Shown here: positions 43,759 through 52,516 of the stretch, one piece after another
Position numbering within the stretch: the stretch's first letter is position 1
How the letters are laid out: every line of letters begins with the position of its first letter
Origin: Microtetraspora fusca
GTDB lineage: Bacteria; Actinomycetota; Actinomycetes; Streptosporangiales; Streptosporangiaceae
Reading direction: 5' to 3'
DNA length: 64,000 nucleotides
Assembly (NCBI RefSeq): GCF_001570365.1
Contig: NZ_BBYK01000070.1
Location: 1,717-65,716 of the forward strand
Program-made: the position numbers and the translations under genes
Notes under the pieces: model-generated
Told to the model about the DNA's origin: nothing
The model's input: only the letters and a program-made list of their open reading frames with translations
The model's database searches: none

Positions 43759-45051
43759 TCACTCCAGGGCCGTGAGCGGGGCGGGATAGCCGCGCACCCC
43801 GCCGATCCGCCACGGCTCGCGCGCCTCCGCCGGCGCCAGGCCGGCGAGCTCGGGGACGTACCGGTGGATGTAGCCGGAGACGGGGTCGAAGCGGCGCGCC
43901 TGCCGGAGCGGGTTGAGCACCCGGCCGGGACGAGGCGAGTTGCCGGTGCCCGCGATCCACTGCCAGTTGCCGCCGTTGTCGGCCACGTCGCCGTCGAGCA
44001 GCAGGTCGAAGAAGTGCGCGGCGCCGACCCGCCAGTCCACGCCCAGGTGGTTGACGAGGTAATCGGCCACGATCATGCGCGCTCGGTTGTGCATCCAGCC
44101 CTCGGCGAGGAGTTGGCGCATGCCCGCGTCCACGATCGGGATCCCCGTCATGCCCGCCTTCCACGCGCTCACCGCGTCGGCGTCGTCCCGCCACCTCCGT
44201 GGGCGCGGGCGGTAGTCGCGGCGGCCGATCGCCGGGAAGGCCAGCGTCACCTGGTGGAAGAAGTCGCGCCAGCAGAGCTGCCGGACGAAGGGGTGCTCGA
44301 CGGGCGCGACGGATGCGGCCTCCAGCGGGGAGAGGCAGCCGAACCTCAGGTACGGGCTCAGCCGGGAGGTGCGGTCGCCGGCCAGATCGTCGTGCCCGTC
44401 CGCGTAGCCGTCCAGGCCCTCGCGCCGCCACCGCTCCAGCCGCGCCCGCGCGGCCGACTCGCCGCCGCGCAGCGCCGGGTGGGGCGCGTGGCGGGGCAGA
44501 TCGCCGGGCTCCAGGCCCGGCTCCAGACCCGGCTCCAGACCCGGCTCCAGACCGGGCGGCAGCGGGACGCGCGCCGGGGCCGGGAGCACCGGGCGGCGCG
44601 GGTGGCCCGCCCACGCCCGCCAGTAGGGCGTGAAGACCCGGTAGTGGTCCCCGCCCCCGGACGGCAGGAGTTCGCCGGGCGGGACGATCGTCAGGCCGGG
44701 GAAGAGCCGCAGGCCGATCCGCTCCCCGGCGAGCCGGCGCTCCCGCCCGCGGGCGAGCGCGCTGACGTCGGCGCTCGCGTAGACCTCGGACGCGCCCACC
44801 GCGGCGGCGAGCCGCATCGTCTCGGCCACCGTGTCGCCGTGCCGTACCAGGAGGTCGCCCCCGCGGGCCCGGAGCGACGCGCGCAGATCGGCCAGGCAGT
44901 CGGTCAGGAAGCCGGCGCGGCAGCCGGCGGGCACCCTGGGGTCGAGCACGAACAGCGGCACGACATGGCCGCCGCGGGCGCAGGCGGCGGTCAGCGCCGG
45001 GTGGTCGCGCACGCGCAGATCCCGCGTGAACAGCACGATCACGGTGTCCAT
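43759..45051 (-). CDS. phr: Deoxyribodipyrimidine photolyase (CPD class I)
   Basis: 430 residues. N-terminal antenna-chromophore domain begins VIVLFTRDLRVRDHPALTAA; the C-terminal FAD domain shows TSRLSPYLRFGCLSP, WRDFFHQV, WKAGMTGIPIVDAGMRQL, WMHNRARMIVADYLVNHL and DNGGNWQWIAGTG, all typical of CPD photolyases, which use blue light to split pyrimidine dimers. The inter-domain linker contains GLEP repeated four times, encoded by a 12-bp tandem repeat. ATG 45051 is supported by the domain start. A small frame with a good ribosome-binding site precedes it by 28 nt on the same strand. The neighbouring sigma-factor fragment and epimerase suggest a former light-regulated locus. Confidence 0.95.
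   Translation of the reverse strand: MDTVIVLFTRDLRVRDHPALTAACARGGHVVPLFVLDPRVPAGCRAGFLTDCLADLRASLRARGGDLLVRHGDTVAETMRLAAAVGASEVYASADVSALARGRERRLAGERIGLRLFPGLTIVPPGELLPSGGGDHYRVFTPYWRAWAGHPRRPVLPAPARVPLPPGLEPGLEPGLEPGLEPGDLPRHAPHPALRGGESAARARLERWRREGLDGYADGHDDLAGDRTSRLSPYLRFGCLSPLEAASVAPVEHPFVRQLCWRDFFHQVTLAFPAIGRRDYRPRPRRWRDDADAVSAWKAGMTGIPIVDAGMRQLLAEGWMHNRARMIVADYLVNHLGVDWRVGAAHFFDLLLDGDVADNGGNWQWIAGTGNSPRPGRVLNPLRQARRFDPVSGYIHRYVPELAGLAPAEAREPWRIGGVRGYPAPLTALE
44509..44556. repeat. 12-bp in-frame tandem repeat in the photolyase linker
   Basis: Four units of CTCCAGACCCGG (two identical, two with one or two changes) encode GLEP repeats between the antenna and FAD domains. Confidence 0.85.
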
Positions 45052-45079
45052 CAGATCAGCGCGGAGGGGACCGCCTGCT

Positions 45080-45196
45080 TCAGCCGGCGGGGGAGTCCGC
45101 GCTCCCTCCCTTCGGGTTTCGTCGGTCGTGGCCCCCTGAAGTCGCATCCGGCGCAGTTTTTGCGGTGTTCCTGCGCTGAGCTGGTTGTTTGTCCAT
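45080..45196 (-). CDS. Possible 38-residue basic protein upstream of phr
   Basis: ATG 45196 is preceded by GGAGG with a 6-nt spacer and opens a 38-residue frame starting MDKQPAQRRNTAKTAP, hydrophilic and rich in Lys, Arg, Asn and Gly, ending 28 nt before the photolyase start on the same strand. Its composition (AAC, AAA codons) is less GC-biased than neighbours. It may be a real small protein or a leader peptide for photolyase; no homologue is known to me. Coding status uncertain. Confidence 0.4.
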   Translation of the reverse strand: MDKQPAQRRNTAKTAPDATSGGHDRRNPKGGSADSPAG

Positions 45197-45254
45197 CAGA
45201 TGCCTCCGTATGAATAGGTTTGAGTGGGTTCGGCGTCCGGAGCCGGGGGGATCG

Positions 45255-45515
45255 GTGGACGATACGACGGCCATCCGCCTCACGCGGGGCGAGCCCGGGG
45301 CGCTCGGCGAGTGCCACCGGGTGTACCCCGCGATGGGGTGCTCCTATCCGCGGCGGCCGGCCCCGGCGCAGGACGTCGAAGACGTGGCGCGGGTCGGCTT
45401 CGCCGAGGCGTGGCGATCACGGCGCCGGTTCGATCCCGACAGGAGTCTTCCCACTTGGCCGGTGGGCATCGCCCACGGACACGAACACGCCCGGCGCGAC
45501 CGTGTCGCGGCCTGA
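45255..45515 (+). pseudogene. Degenerate N-terminal fragment of an ECF sigma factor
   Basis: The 86-residue frame (GTG 45255 after GGGGGG) shows a sigma region 2-like layout: DVEDVARVGFAEAWRSRRRFDPDRSL followed by PVGIAHGHEHARRD, to be compared with the usual DAEDLTQEVFLRAWR, RFDP and LLGIARN blocks of ECF factors. Several core positions are changed and the frame stops at 45515 with no region 4, overlapping the start of the epimerase gene. It is best read as a decayed sigma factor, perhaps of the light-inducible (LitS-like) group given the adjacent photolyase. Confidence 0.5.
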
Positions 45516-46989
45516 GCGGGCGGCCCGCTGCCTGGTGACGGGCGCCACCGGTTACGTGGGCGGGCGGCTGGTCCCCGAGCTGCTCGCCGCCGGGTACGGC
45601 GTGCGCTGCATGGCCAGGTCGCCGGGACGGCTGCGCGACCGGGCGTGGCACGGCGACGTGGAGATCGCGAAGGCGGACGCCATGGACCAGGGGCAGACCG
45701 TGCGGGCCCTCGAGGGGACGGACGTCGCCTACTACCTGATCCACACGATGGGGTCCGCCCGCGCATTCGTGGAGCGGGACCGGAAGGCGGCCGCGGTGTT
45801 CGCCGCGGCGGCGCGGGAGGCGGGCGTGCGGCGGGTCGTCTACCTCGGCGGGCTCACGCCGCCCGAGCGGCCCTCGCCGCACATGCGCTCCCGGGCCGAG
45901 GTGGAGCGAATCCTTCTCGGCTCCGGCGTCCCCACGGCGGTGCTCCGGGCGGCCGTGATCATCGGCTCGGGGTCGTTGTCGTTCGAGATGCTGCGCCACC
46001 TCACCGAGCGGCTGCCGGTCATGGTCACGCCCCGCTGGGTGCGCACGCTGACCCAGCCGATCGCGATCCGCGACGTGCTGCGCTACCTCGTGGGGTGCGC
46101 GGAGCTGCCCGAGGACGTGCACCGGGGGTTCGACATCGGCGGCCCCGACGTCCTGACGTACGCCGAGATGATGCGCGGCTACGCGGCCGTGGCCGGGCTG
46201 CCGCGCCGAGTGATCCTGCCGGTGCCGCTGCTCACCCCGCGCCTGTCCAGTTACTGGGTGGGGCTGGTCACGCCGCTGCCGGCCAGGGTGGCCCGGCCGC
46301 TGGTCGAGTCGCTCCGGGGCGAGGCGGTCTGCCGGGAGCACGACATCGCCCGGTACGTGCCCGACCCGCCCGAGGGGCTGATCCGGTTCACCCAGGCGGT
46401 GGACCTCGCGCTCCGCCGGATCAAGGAGGCCGACGTCACGACCCGCTGGTCCTGCGCCTCCACGCCGGGCGCGCCGAGCGACCCGCTGCCCACCGACCCC
46501 GACTGGGCGGGCGGCAGCCTGTACGTGGACGAGCGGAGCCGGACCCTGGACGTGCCGCCGGAGCGGCTGTGGCGGGTGATCGAGGGCATCGGCGGTGAGA
46601 ACGGGTGGTACTCCCTCCCCGTCGCCTGGCGGGTACGCGGTCTCCTCGACCGGCTGATGGGCGGCGTGGGCCTGCGCCGGGGGAGGCGCGACCCGCAGCG
46701 GCTCCGGGTCGGCGACGCGCTCGACTTCTGGCGGGTCGAGGAGATCGTGCCCGGCTCCCTGCTGCGGCTCCGCGCCGAGATGCGGCTACCCGGCCTCGCG
46801 TGGCTGGAGCTGACCTGCCGGCGGGAGCGGGGACGCACGGTATACGGCCAGCGGGCGATCTTCCATCCCCGCGGACTGCTCGGCCACCTGTACTGGTGGG
46901 CGATCACGCCATTCCACGGGCTGATCTTCGGCCGGATGCCCCGCAACATCGCCCGCGCGGCGGCCCTTCCGCGGACGCGCTCCGGGTGA
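45502..46989 (+). CDS. NAD(P)-binding epimerase-like protein with C-terminal DUF2867 domain
   Basis: 495 residues. N-terminal extended/atypical SDR fold: nucleotide motif LVTGATGYVGGRLVPELLAAG at residues 9-28, DVAYYLIHTM, VVYLGGL. The C-terminal 160 residues (VPPERLWRVIEGIGGENGWYS, LRVGDALDFWRVEEIVPGSLLRLRAEMRLPG, ALWELT-type end read as AWLELTCRR) form a DUF2867/polyketide-cyclase-like domain. Such two-domain proteins are commonly found near photolyase and ECF sigma genes. Substrate unknown. GTG 45502 was chosen because the Rossmann motif follows immediately; the longer upstream frame is the sigma remnant in another frame. Confidence 0.85.
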   Translation: MSRPERAARCLVTGATGYVGGRLVPELLAAGYGVRCMARSPGRLRDRAWHGDVEIAKADAMDQGQTVRALEGTDVAYYLIHTMGSARAFVERDRKAAAVFAAAAREAGVRRVVYLGGLTPPERPSPHMRSRAEVERILLGSGVPTAVLRAAVIIGSGSLSFEMLRHLTERLPVMVTPRWVRTLTQPIAIRDVLRYLVGCAELPEDVHRGFDIGGPDVLTYAEMMRGYAAVAGLPRRVILPVPLLTPRLSSYWVGLVTPLPARVARPLVESLRGEAVCREHDIARYVPDPPEGLIRFTQAVDLALRRIKEADVTTRWSCASTPGAPSDPLPTDPDWAGGSLYVDERSRTLDVPPERLWRVIEGIGGENGWYSLPVAWRVRGLLDRLMGGVGLRRGRRDPQRLRVGDALDFWRVEEIVPGSLLRLRAEMRLPGLAWLELTCRRERGRTVYGQRAIFHPRGLLGHLYWWAITPFHGLIFGRMPRNIARAAALPRTRSG

Positions 46990-46994
46990 CGGTC

Positions 46995-47429
46995 TCACGG
47001 GTGGTGGCAGACCGCCTCGTGTCCGGAGGTGAGGACGTGGAAGGTCACCTCGGGCGCGCGGAACAGGGTGTTGTGCACCGGGCAGTGCCGGATGACCGCG
47101 GTGAAGGACTCGCGCAGCCCCTCGGGCAGCCCGGGCGCCTCGACGTCGAGCGCGACCTTGCTCAACCGCGCCGGCTGCAGGCCGAGGTCGTACCGCGCGG
47201 TGACCGTGACGCCGGCGGGAAGCTGGCATCGGTGCAGGTAGCGCTCGGCGCAGTCCGCGACGCACGCGGCGAGGCTGCCGACGAAGAGTTCGGTCGCGGT
47301 GGGCCCGGTGTCGCTTCCGCCGAAGTCCTTCGGCTCGTCCACCCGCACGGAGTGCCCGCGGATCCGGATGTCGAAGCGATCACCGCCGTGCCACGCGACC
47401 CGCAGGGTTTCGCTCCGGCTCTCGGCCAT
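46995..47429 (-). CDS. OsmC-family peroxidase-like protein
   Basis: 144 residues of the OsmC/Ohr superfamily, thiol peroxidases for organic hydroperoxides. The two redox cysteines are present: Cys56 in SLAACVADC and Cys116 in RHCPVHNTL. The sequence pattern (PTATELFVGSLAAC) is closer to OsmC/YhfA-type than Ohr. ATG 47429 starts at the domain; the frame continues upstream antisense to the UspA gene and was rejected. Its gene is convergent with the epimerase and divergent from the first UspA gene, consistent with a stress-related cluster. Confidence 0.9.
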   Translation of the reverse strand: MAESRSETLRVAWHGGDRFDIRIRGHSVRVDEPKDFGGSDTGPTATELFVGSLAACVADCAERYLHRCQLPAGVTVTARYDLGLQPARLSKVALDVEAPGLPEGLRESFTAVIRHCPVHNTLFRAPEVTFHVLTSGHEAVCHHP

Positions 47430-47615
47430 GGCTGGCTCCACGCTCGTGACTGATGCTCCAAAGAAGCACCGCTGCCCACCCCTCGCGGAGAAAAACCACC
47501 ATAAAAGGTGATATGTCGGGATTAGGGGGGTGGGTGAATGGAGGGGCGCGGACAGAGGGCCGTACGGATAGGTACGGACAGAGGGCGCAGTACGGCCCGC
47601 AGGAGAGGGGGCGCC

Positions 47616-48476
47616 ATGAGGGAACCGATCGTGGTCGGCGTCGACGGGTCGCCGGTCTCGCTGCAGGCGGCCGAATGGTCCGGACGGGAGGCCGCGCTGC
47701 GCGGCGCGCCGGTACGGGTCGTCCACGTGGCCACGCAGTGGGCCCATCACATCCCGCTGGTGCCCGAGCCCGGCCGCTGGGGCGCGGAGCGGTCGGCGGC
47801 CCTGGAGGAGATGCTCCAGGGCGCGGTCAACCGGGTCAGGGCCGGCCACCCGGACGTCCAGGTCACCACCGAGATCCTGGAGGGCGGCGCGGGCGAGACG
47901 CTCGTCGCCGAGGCCAAAGGGGCGCAGCTCCTGGTCGTGGGGAACCGGGGGCGCGGCGGCTTCGCCGAGCTGCTGCTCGGCTCCGTCAGCCGCTACACCG
48001 CCTCCCGGTCGCCGTGCCCCCTGGTCGTCGTCCGCGAGCAGCATCCGCACGTGCGCGGCCAGATCGTCGCGGGCGTCACCGGGCGGGCCGACCGCAGCGC
48101 CGTCCTGGACTTCGCCTTCCGGGAGGCCGAGCTGCGCGGGGCGGTCCTGCGCGTCCTGCACGCCTGGACCCACCCGACCAGCACGGGGCCGGGCGACATG
48201 CTGCCCGTCGTGTACGACGTCGAGGCCGTCGGGCAGGAGGAGGAGACCCTGCTCGCCGAGGCCGTCGCGGGATGGCGCGAGAACCGGCCCGACGTCGAAC
48301 TGGTCCAGCAGGTCGTGCGCGAGCACCCGGCCAAGGCGCTGATCGAGGCCTCCGCCGAGCACGACCTCACCATCCTGGGCGCGCACGAAGGAGGCCGCTC
48401 GCTGCTCGGCCTCGGCTTCGTCGCGCACGCCGTCCTGCATCACGCGCACGGCCCGGTCGTGGTCGTCCGCCCGTGA
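47616..48476 (+). CDS. Tandem UspA-domain universal stress protein, first
   Basis: 286 residues with two UspA domains. Domain 1 begins IVVGVDGSPVSLQAAEW and ends with the ATP-binding motif VVGNRGRGGFAELLLGSVSR (G-x2-G-x9-G-S) and PLVVVR; domain 2 starts near residue 150 (IVAGVTGRADRSAVLDFA) and its glycine motif is weaker (LGAHEGGRSLLGLG), suggesting only the first domain binds nucleotide. AGGAGAGGGGG precedes the ATG. Forms a two-gene unit with the next UspA gene (38 nt gap). Typical of dormancy or redox-stress regulons in actinobacteria. Confidence 0.93.
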   Translation: MREPIVVGVDGSPVSLQAAEWSGREAALRGAPVRVVHVATQWAHHIPLVPEPGRWGAERSAALEEMLQGAVNRVRAGHPDVQVTTEILEGGAGETLVAEAKGAQLLVVGNRGRGGFAELLLGSVSRYTASRSPCPLVVVREQHPHVRGQIVAGVTGRADRSAVLDFAFREAELRGAVLRVLHAWTHPTSTGPGDMLPVVYDVEAVGQEEETLLAEAVAGWRENRPDVELVQQVVREHPAKALIEASAEHDLTILGAHEGGRSLLGLGFVAHAVLHHAHGPVVVVRP

Positions 48477-48514
48477 CCGGCCCGCCCGGGGCGGGAGGGC
48501 GGAGAGGGGGAGAG

Positions 48515-49369
48515 ATGGCCGAGCCGATCATCGTCGGCGTGGACGGATCCCCGGCCGCCACGGCCGCGGTCGCCTGGGCGGCCGACGACGCGGCCAGGAA
48601 GGGCAAGCCACTGCGCCTGGTCCACGCCGTCCACCGCCCGCCGTACGGGAGCCGGCCGTACCCGATCCCGGGGCTGGACGACGCGCTGAGCCGGGCCGGC
48701 GGCCAGTTCCTGCGCGAGGCCGAGGAGATCGTCCGGGAGCGGCACCCCCTCCTCGACGTGTCCGCCCGGCTCCTCGAAGGCGCCCCGGCCCGCATGCTGC
48801 TCCGCGAGGCGGAGGGCGCCTCCGAGCTGGTGGTCGGCAGCCGCGGCCGGGGCGGCTTCGCCGGGATGCTGCTCGGCTCGGTGAGCGGGGGCCTCCCCGG
48901 CCACACGGCCGTCCCCGTCGTCGTCGTACGGCCCGGCCGCACTGCGGCGGACGCGACCGAGGTGGTCGTCGGCGTGGACGAGTCGGAGGGGTGCGAGCCC
49001 GCCCTGGGATACGCGTTCGAGCAGGCGCTGCTGCGCCGCGGACGGCTGCGCGCCGTGTACGGGTGGCGGCCGCCACCCGAGATCTACACGGGGTACTTCG
49101 TCTACGACCCGGAGGAGGCGCGGCAACTCCGGCAGGTCCTCGACGTCGGCCGCATCGCCGCCTGGCGGGCGAGGTTTCCGGAGGTGCGGGCGGAGGTCGA
49201 GGTCGTCTGCGACCACCCTGTCAGCGCGCTGGTCGACGTGGCCGCGTCCGCTGCCGTTCTCGTCGTGGGCTCCCGCGGCAGGAGCGGGATCGCGGCGATG
49301 GTGCTCGGCTCGGTGAGCCGCGGCGTGCTCCACCACGCCCACTGCCCCGTCGCGGTCGTGTCCTCCTGA
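48515..49369 (+). CDS. Tandem UspA-domain universal stress protein, second
   Basis: 284 residues, two UspA domains, homologous to the preceding gene but with intact nucleotide motifs in both halves: VVGSRGRGGFAGMLLGSVS near residue 108 and VVGSRGRSGIAAMVLGSVSR near 250. Starts IIVGVDGSPAATAAVAWA. GGAGAGGGGGAGAG precedes the ATG. Probably co-transcribed with the first UspA gene. Confidence 0.93.
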   Translation: MAEPIIVGVDGSPAATAAVAWAADDAARKGKPLRLVHAVHRPPYGSRPYPIPGLDDALSRAGGQFLREAEEIVRERHPLLDVSARLLEGAPARMLLREAEGASELVVGSRGRGGFAGMLLGSVSGGLPGHTAVPVVVVRPGRTAADATEVVVGVDESEGCEPALGYAFEQALLRRGRLRAVYGWRPPPEIYTGYFVYDPEEARQLRQVLDVGRIAAWRARFPEVRAEVEVVCDHPVSALVDVAASAAVLVVGSRGRSGIAAMVLGSVSRGVLHHAHCPVAVVSS

Positions 49370-49494
49370 CCCTCGCGCCGGCGCGGATGGGGCCGGTCTG
49401 CCGATGGGGTGCCGTGTCAGCGGCCGTGTCAGCACGGCGACGGCCCGATATCAGGGCGGTCGGCGATCGTGGATGCCACGAACGGTTCAGCGAT

Positions 49495-49512
49495 CGCGGC
49501 CTCGGGGCCGCG
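49495..49512. terminator. Small GC hairpin upstream of the P450 gene
   Basis: CGCGGCC and GGCCGCG separated by TCGG form a 7-bp stem 52 nt before the P450 start. It may terminate the UspA transcript or sit in the P450 leader. Confidence 0.4.
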
Positions 49513-49563
49513 AAAGGCATCCAGAAACACGACCATGCTCGACGGCCGATGAGAGGAATGACC

Positions 49564-50763
49564 ATGGAACACATCGTCACGACGCTGCCGACGGCGCGTC
49601 AGCCCGGCTGCCCCTTCGACCCGCCGGCAGAGCTGATCGACGCCCGCCGGCACGGCCCGATCAGTCGCTACCCCTTCCCCGATGGGCACCAGGGCTGGCT
49701 GGTCACCGGCTACGACCTGGTCCGGTCGGTCCTGGCCGACTCGCGGTTCAGCTCACGCAAGGAGCTCATGCGCCACCACCCGCTGATCGACTACGGCGAC
49801 ATCGAGGTCCCCCCGGCGCCGCCCGGCGAGTTCCTCCTCATGGACGAGCCACAGCACAGCCGCTACCGCAAACCGCTGGTGGGCAAGTTCACCGTACGGC
49901 GGATGCGACTGCTCACCGAGCGCATCGAGCAGATCACCGCCGAGCACCTGGACGCCATGGAGAAGGCCGGGCCGCCGACCGACCTGGTGACCGCGTTCGC
50001 CAAGCCCATCCCCTCCATCGTGATCTGTGAGCTGCTGGGGGTGCCGTATGAGGACCGGGGCCGCTTCCAGGACCAGATCGACACGTTCCTCGGCGGGGAG
50101 ACCAGCGACGAGGACCTGATCGCGGCCTATACTGCGACCCAGCAGTACCTGGCGGAGCTGGTGGCGGCCAAGCGCGCGAACCCCACCGACGACGTGCTCA
50201 GCGACCTCACCGACAGCGATCTGACCGATGAGGAGCTGAGGGGGATCAGCCTGATTCTGCTGGCGGCCGGGTTCGACACCACCGCGAACACGCTGGCGCT
50301 GGGTACCTTCGCGCTGCTGCGCAACCCGGCGCAGCTGGCCGCGCTGCGCGCCGATCCCGCGCTCACCGACGGGGCCGTGGAGGAGCTGCTGCGGTATCTG
50401 TCCGTCGCCAAGACGTTCATGAGGACGGCACTGGAGGACGTCGAGCTGGGCGGCCAGACCATCAAGGCCGGCACGACGGTCATCCTGTCGTACAACACCG
50501 CCAACCGGGACCCCGAGCGCTTCACCGATCCCCACGTACTCGACATCCAGAGGCAGGACGGCGGGCACCTGGCCTTCGGCCACGGCATCCACCAGTGCCT
50601 GGGCCAGCAGCTGGCCCGCGTCGAGATGCGGGTCGCCTTCCCCGCGCTGCTCAGCCGCTTCCCCACGCTGCGCCTGGCCGTACCGGCCGAAGAGGTGGCC
50701 CTGCGCCCGGAGACCGCCGACATCTACGGGGTGAAGAGCCTCCCGGTCGCCTGGGACGTGTGA
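49564..50763 (+). CDS. Cytochrome P450 (soluble bacterial class)
   Basis: 399 residues of the CYP105/107-like soluble P450 group. Seen: I-helix oxygen motif LAAGFDTTANTLALG (A/G-G-x-D/E-T-T), K-helix EELLR, PERF region PERFTDPHVLD, and the heme loop FGHGIHQCLGQQLARVE with the iron-ligand cysteine at about residue 345. GAGAGGA lies 6 nt upstream of ATG 49564, which is preferred to the overlapping ATG 49558. No ferredoxin gene is adjacent. Substrate unknown; the gene lies beside the IclR-controlled aromatic-degradation block but in its own unit. Confidence 0.93.
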   Translation: MEHIVTTLPTARQPGCPFDPPAELIDARRHGPISRYPFPDGHQGWLVTGYDLVRSVLADSRFSSRKELMRHHPLIDYGDIEVPPAPPGEFLLMDEPQHSRYRKPLVGKFTVRRMRLLTERIEQITAEHLDAMEKAGPPTDLVTAFAKPIPSIVICELLGVPYEDRGRFQDQIDTFLGGETSDEDLIAAYTATQQYLAELVAAKRANPTDDVLSDLTDSDLTDEELRGISLILLAAGFDTTANTLALGTFALLRNPAQLAALRADPALTDGAVEELLRYLSVAKTFMRTALEDVELGGQTIKAGTTVILSYNTANRDPERFTDPHVLDIQRQDGGHLAFGHGIHQCLGQQLARVEMRVAFPALLSRFPTLRLAVPAEEVALRPETADIYGVKSLPVAWDV

Positions 50764-50861
50764 CCGCGAGCCGGTGACGGGCGAGGTCGCGTACGGTCGC
50801 CGCCGGTGCCCACATGGTCAGCTCACCGAGCGGGCGTGGTCGCGGTGGGGTGCACGCCGGT

Positions 50862-51623
50862 TCAACGGAGGAGGTCGCGCCGGCTCAGTGTGCTGCCGAG
50901 CGCGGCCGCCGCCGCGCGCACCGCCGTCACATGTCCCTCGGGCCGGAACCTGTGGCTGGGGCCGGCCACGCTGATCGCGGCGAGCGGCTCGTCGCCGCGC
51001 CCCAGCACCGGCGCGGCGACGCACACGAGCCCGACGGCCGACTCCTCCTGCTCGAACGCGACGCCGGTCTCGGTGACGCGCTGCAACTGGCGCCGGAGGA
51101 TGCCCGGCGCGACGACGGTGTGCGGCGTGCGCCGCTCGAGCGGCCCGGCCAGCACCTCGCGCCGCAGGTCGGCGCCGGCGTACGCGAGCAGAGCCTTGCC
51201 GATCGCGGTGCAGTGCAGCGGCATCCGCCCGCCCGGGCGCGAGGGCGCCTTGGCTTGGCGGTGGCCGCCGATCTTGGCGACGTAGACGACGTCGTGACCC
51301 TCCCGCACCCCGAGGTGGACGGTCTCGTGGGTGCGTTCGTAAAGGTCTTGAAGGAACGGCATCGCCACCTCGAGCAGGCTGCGCTCCAGCGAGGCGAGCA
51401 TCCCGAGCTCGAAGAGGCCGCCACTGAGCCGGTAGCCGCCGTCGGCGCGGTCGAGCAGGCGGTTGGCGACCAGATCGCCGGACAGCCGATGCACGGTCGC
51501 CTTGTGGAGGCCGGTGCGCCGCACCAGCTCGGCGAGGCTGACGACCCGGTCCTCGGGCCGGAAGGCGCGCAGGATCGTCACCGCCTTGCCCAGCACGGTG
51601 TCGAGGTCGGCAGTCTCCGTCAC
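50862..51623 (-). CDS. IclR-family transcriptional regulator
   Basis: 253 residues with an N-terminal winged helix-turn-helix (VSLAELVRRTGLHKATVHRLSGDL) and a C-terminal effector domain (HCTAIGKALLAY, VAAPVLGRGDEPLAAISVAGP), the standard IclR layout. Divergent from the hydratase-dehydrogenase-aldolase operon across 68 bp containing a 17-bp palindrome; IclR members such as MhpR and PcaR regulate aromatic degradation, which fits. Likely effector is the aromatic substrate or a ring-fission product. Confidence 0.93.
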   Translation of the reverse strand: MTETADLDTVLGKAVTILRAFRPEDRVVSLAELVRRTGLHKATVHRLSGDLVANRLLDRADGGYRLSGGLFELGMLASLERSLLEVAMPFLQDLYERTHETVHLGVREGHDVVYVAKIGGHRQAKAPSRPGGRMPLHCTAIGKALLAYAGADLRREVLAGPLERRTPHTVVAPGILRRQLQRVTETGVAFEQEESAVGLVCVAAPVLGRGDEPLAAISVAGPSHRFRPEGHVTAVRAAAAALGSTLSRRDLLR

Positions 51624-51633
51624 CCCCGCAGCG

Positions 51634-51650
51634 TATCGCTGAGCGAGACG
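51634..51650. promoter_or_regulatory. IclR operator
   Basis: GTATCGCTGAGCGAGAC is a 17-bp inverted repeat with one mismatch pair, in the divergent gap between the IclR gene and the hydratase gene, 42 bp upstream of the latter's start. Confidence 0.7.
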
Positions 51651-51691
51651 AAGTGCTGGTCGGCGCCCGAGCCCGACCGCACAGTGGGGGC

Positions 51692-52516
51692 GTGACCGAA
51701 ACCACCGGGCTCGCCGTCGCGAGCCAGTCCGACATCGCCGCCGCGGTCGAGCGGCTCGCCGGGGCGTCCGCGTCCGGCGTGCCGTGCGCCCCCGTGCGGG
51801 ACCTGATCGGCCGGGACGACCTGGCCGCCGCGTACGCCGTCCAGGCGGCGCTCACCGGCCGCCGGCTCGCCGCCGGCGCCCGGATCGTCGGCCGCAAGAT
51901 CGGCCTGACCTCGGAGGCCGTGCAACGGCAGCTCGGCGTCGACCAGCCCGACCTCGGCGTCCTCTTCGACGACATGGCGTACGCCGACGGGGACGCGATC
52001 CCGGCCGGGCGGGTCCTCCAGCCACGGATCGAGGCGGAGATCGCGTTCGTGCTCCGTTCCGACCTGGCCGACGGCCCGCTCGGCGCCCCGCAGGTCCGGG
52101 ACGCGATCGAGTACGGCGTCGCCGCGCTCGAGATCTGCGGCAGCCGGATCGCCGGGTGGGACATCGCCTTCGGCGACACGGTCGCCGACAACGCGTCCTC
52201 GGGCGCCTACGTGCTCGGGACGGAACGCCGCACCCTCGACGAGTTTGAGCCGGTGGACGTCGTGATGTCGATGAGCGTCGACGGCAAGGAGGTCTCCACC
52301 GGGACCGGCGCTGCCTGCCTGGGCGACCCGATCGAGGCGGTCGTGTGGCTGGCCCGGATGGCCCGCGACCTCGGCGAGCCGCTGCGCGCGGGGCAGGTCG
52401 TCCTCTCCGGCGCGCTCGGTCCGATGCGGCCGGTCGCCGCCGGCGACACCGTCACCGCCACCCTGTCCGGCCTCGGCACGGTGACGGTCCGCTTCACCGA
52501 AGGAGCAGCATCATGA
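51692..52516 (+). CDS. mhpD: 2-keto-4-pentenoate hydratase
   Basis: 274 residues of the fumarylacetoacetate hydrolase-related hydratase family (MhpD/BphH/TesE), which adds water to 2-hydroxypenta-2,4-dienoate to give 4-hydroxy-2-oxovalerate. Blocks such as [53 protein letters not shown] and [19 protein letters not shown] are characteristic, with metal-coordinating acidic residues in IEAEIAF. GTG 51692 follows GGGGG; the frame continues to 51653 without a better start. First gene of the lower pathway; stop overlaps the next gene by 4 nt. Confidence 0.93.
   Translation: MTETTGLAVASQSDIAAAVERLAGASASGVPCAPVRDLIGRDDLAAAYAVQAALTGRRLAAGARIVGRKIGLTSEAVQRQLGVDQPDLGVLFDDMAYADGDAIPAGRVLQPRIEAEIAFVLRSDLADGPLGAPQVRDAIEYGVAALEICGSRIAGWDIAFGDTVADNASSGAYVLGTERRTLDEFEPVDVVMSMSVDGKEVSTGTGAACLGDPIEAVVWLARMARDLGEPLRAGQVVLSGALGPMRPVAAGDTVTATLSGLGTVTVRFTEGAAS

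Noticed and set aside
48991-49563. Upstream extension of the P450 frame
   Set aside because: It overlaps the UspA gene in another frame; the P450 N terminus and ribosome-binding site lie at 49558-49564.
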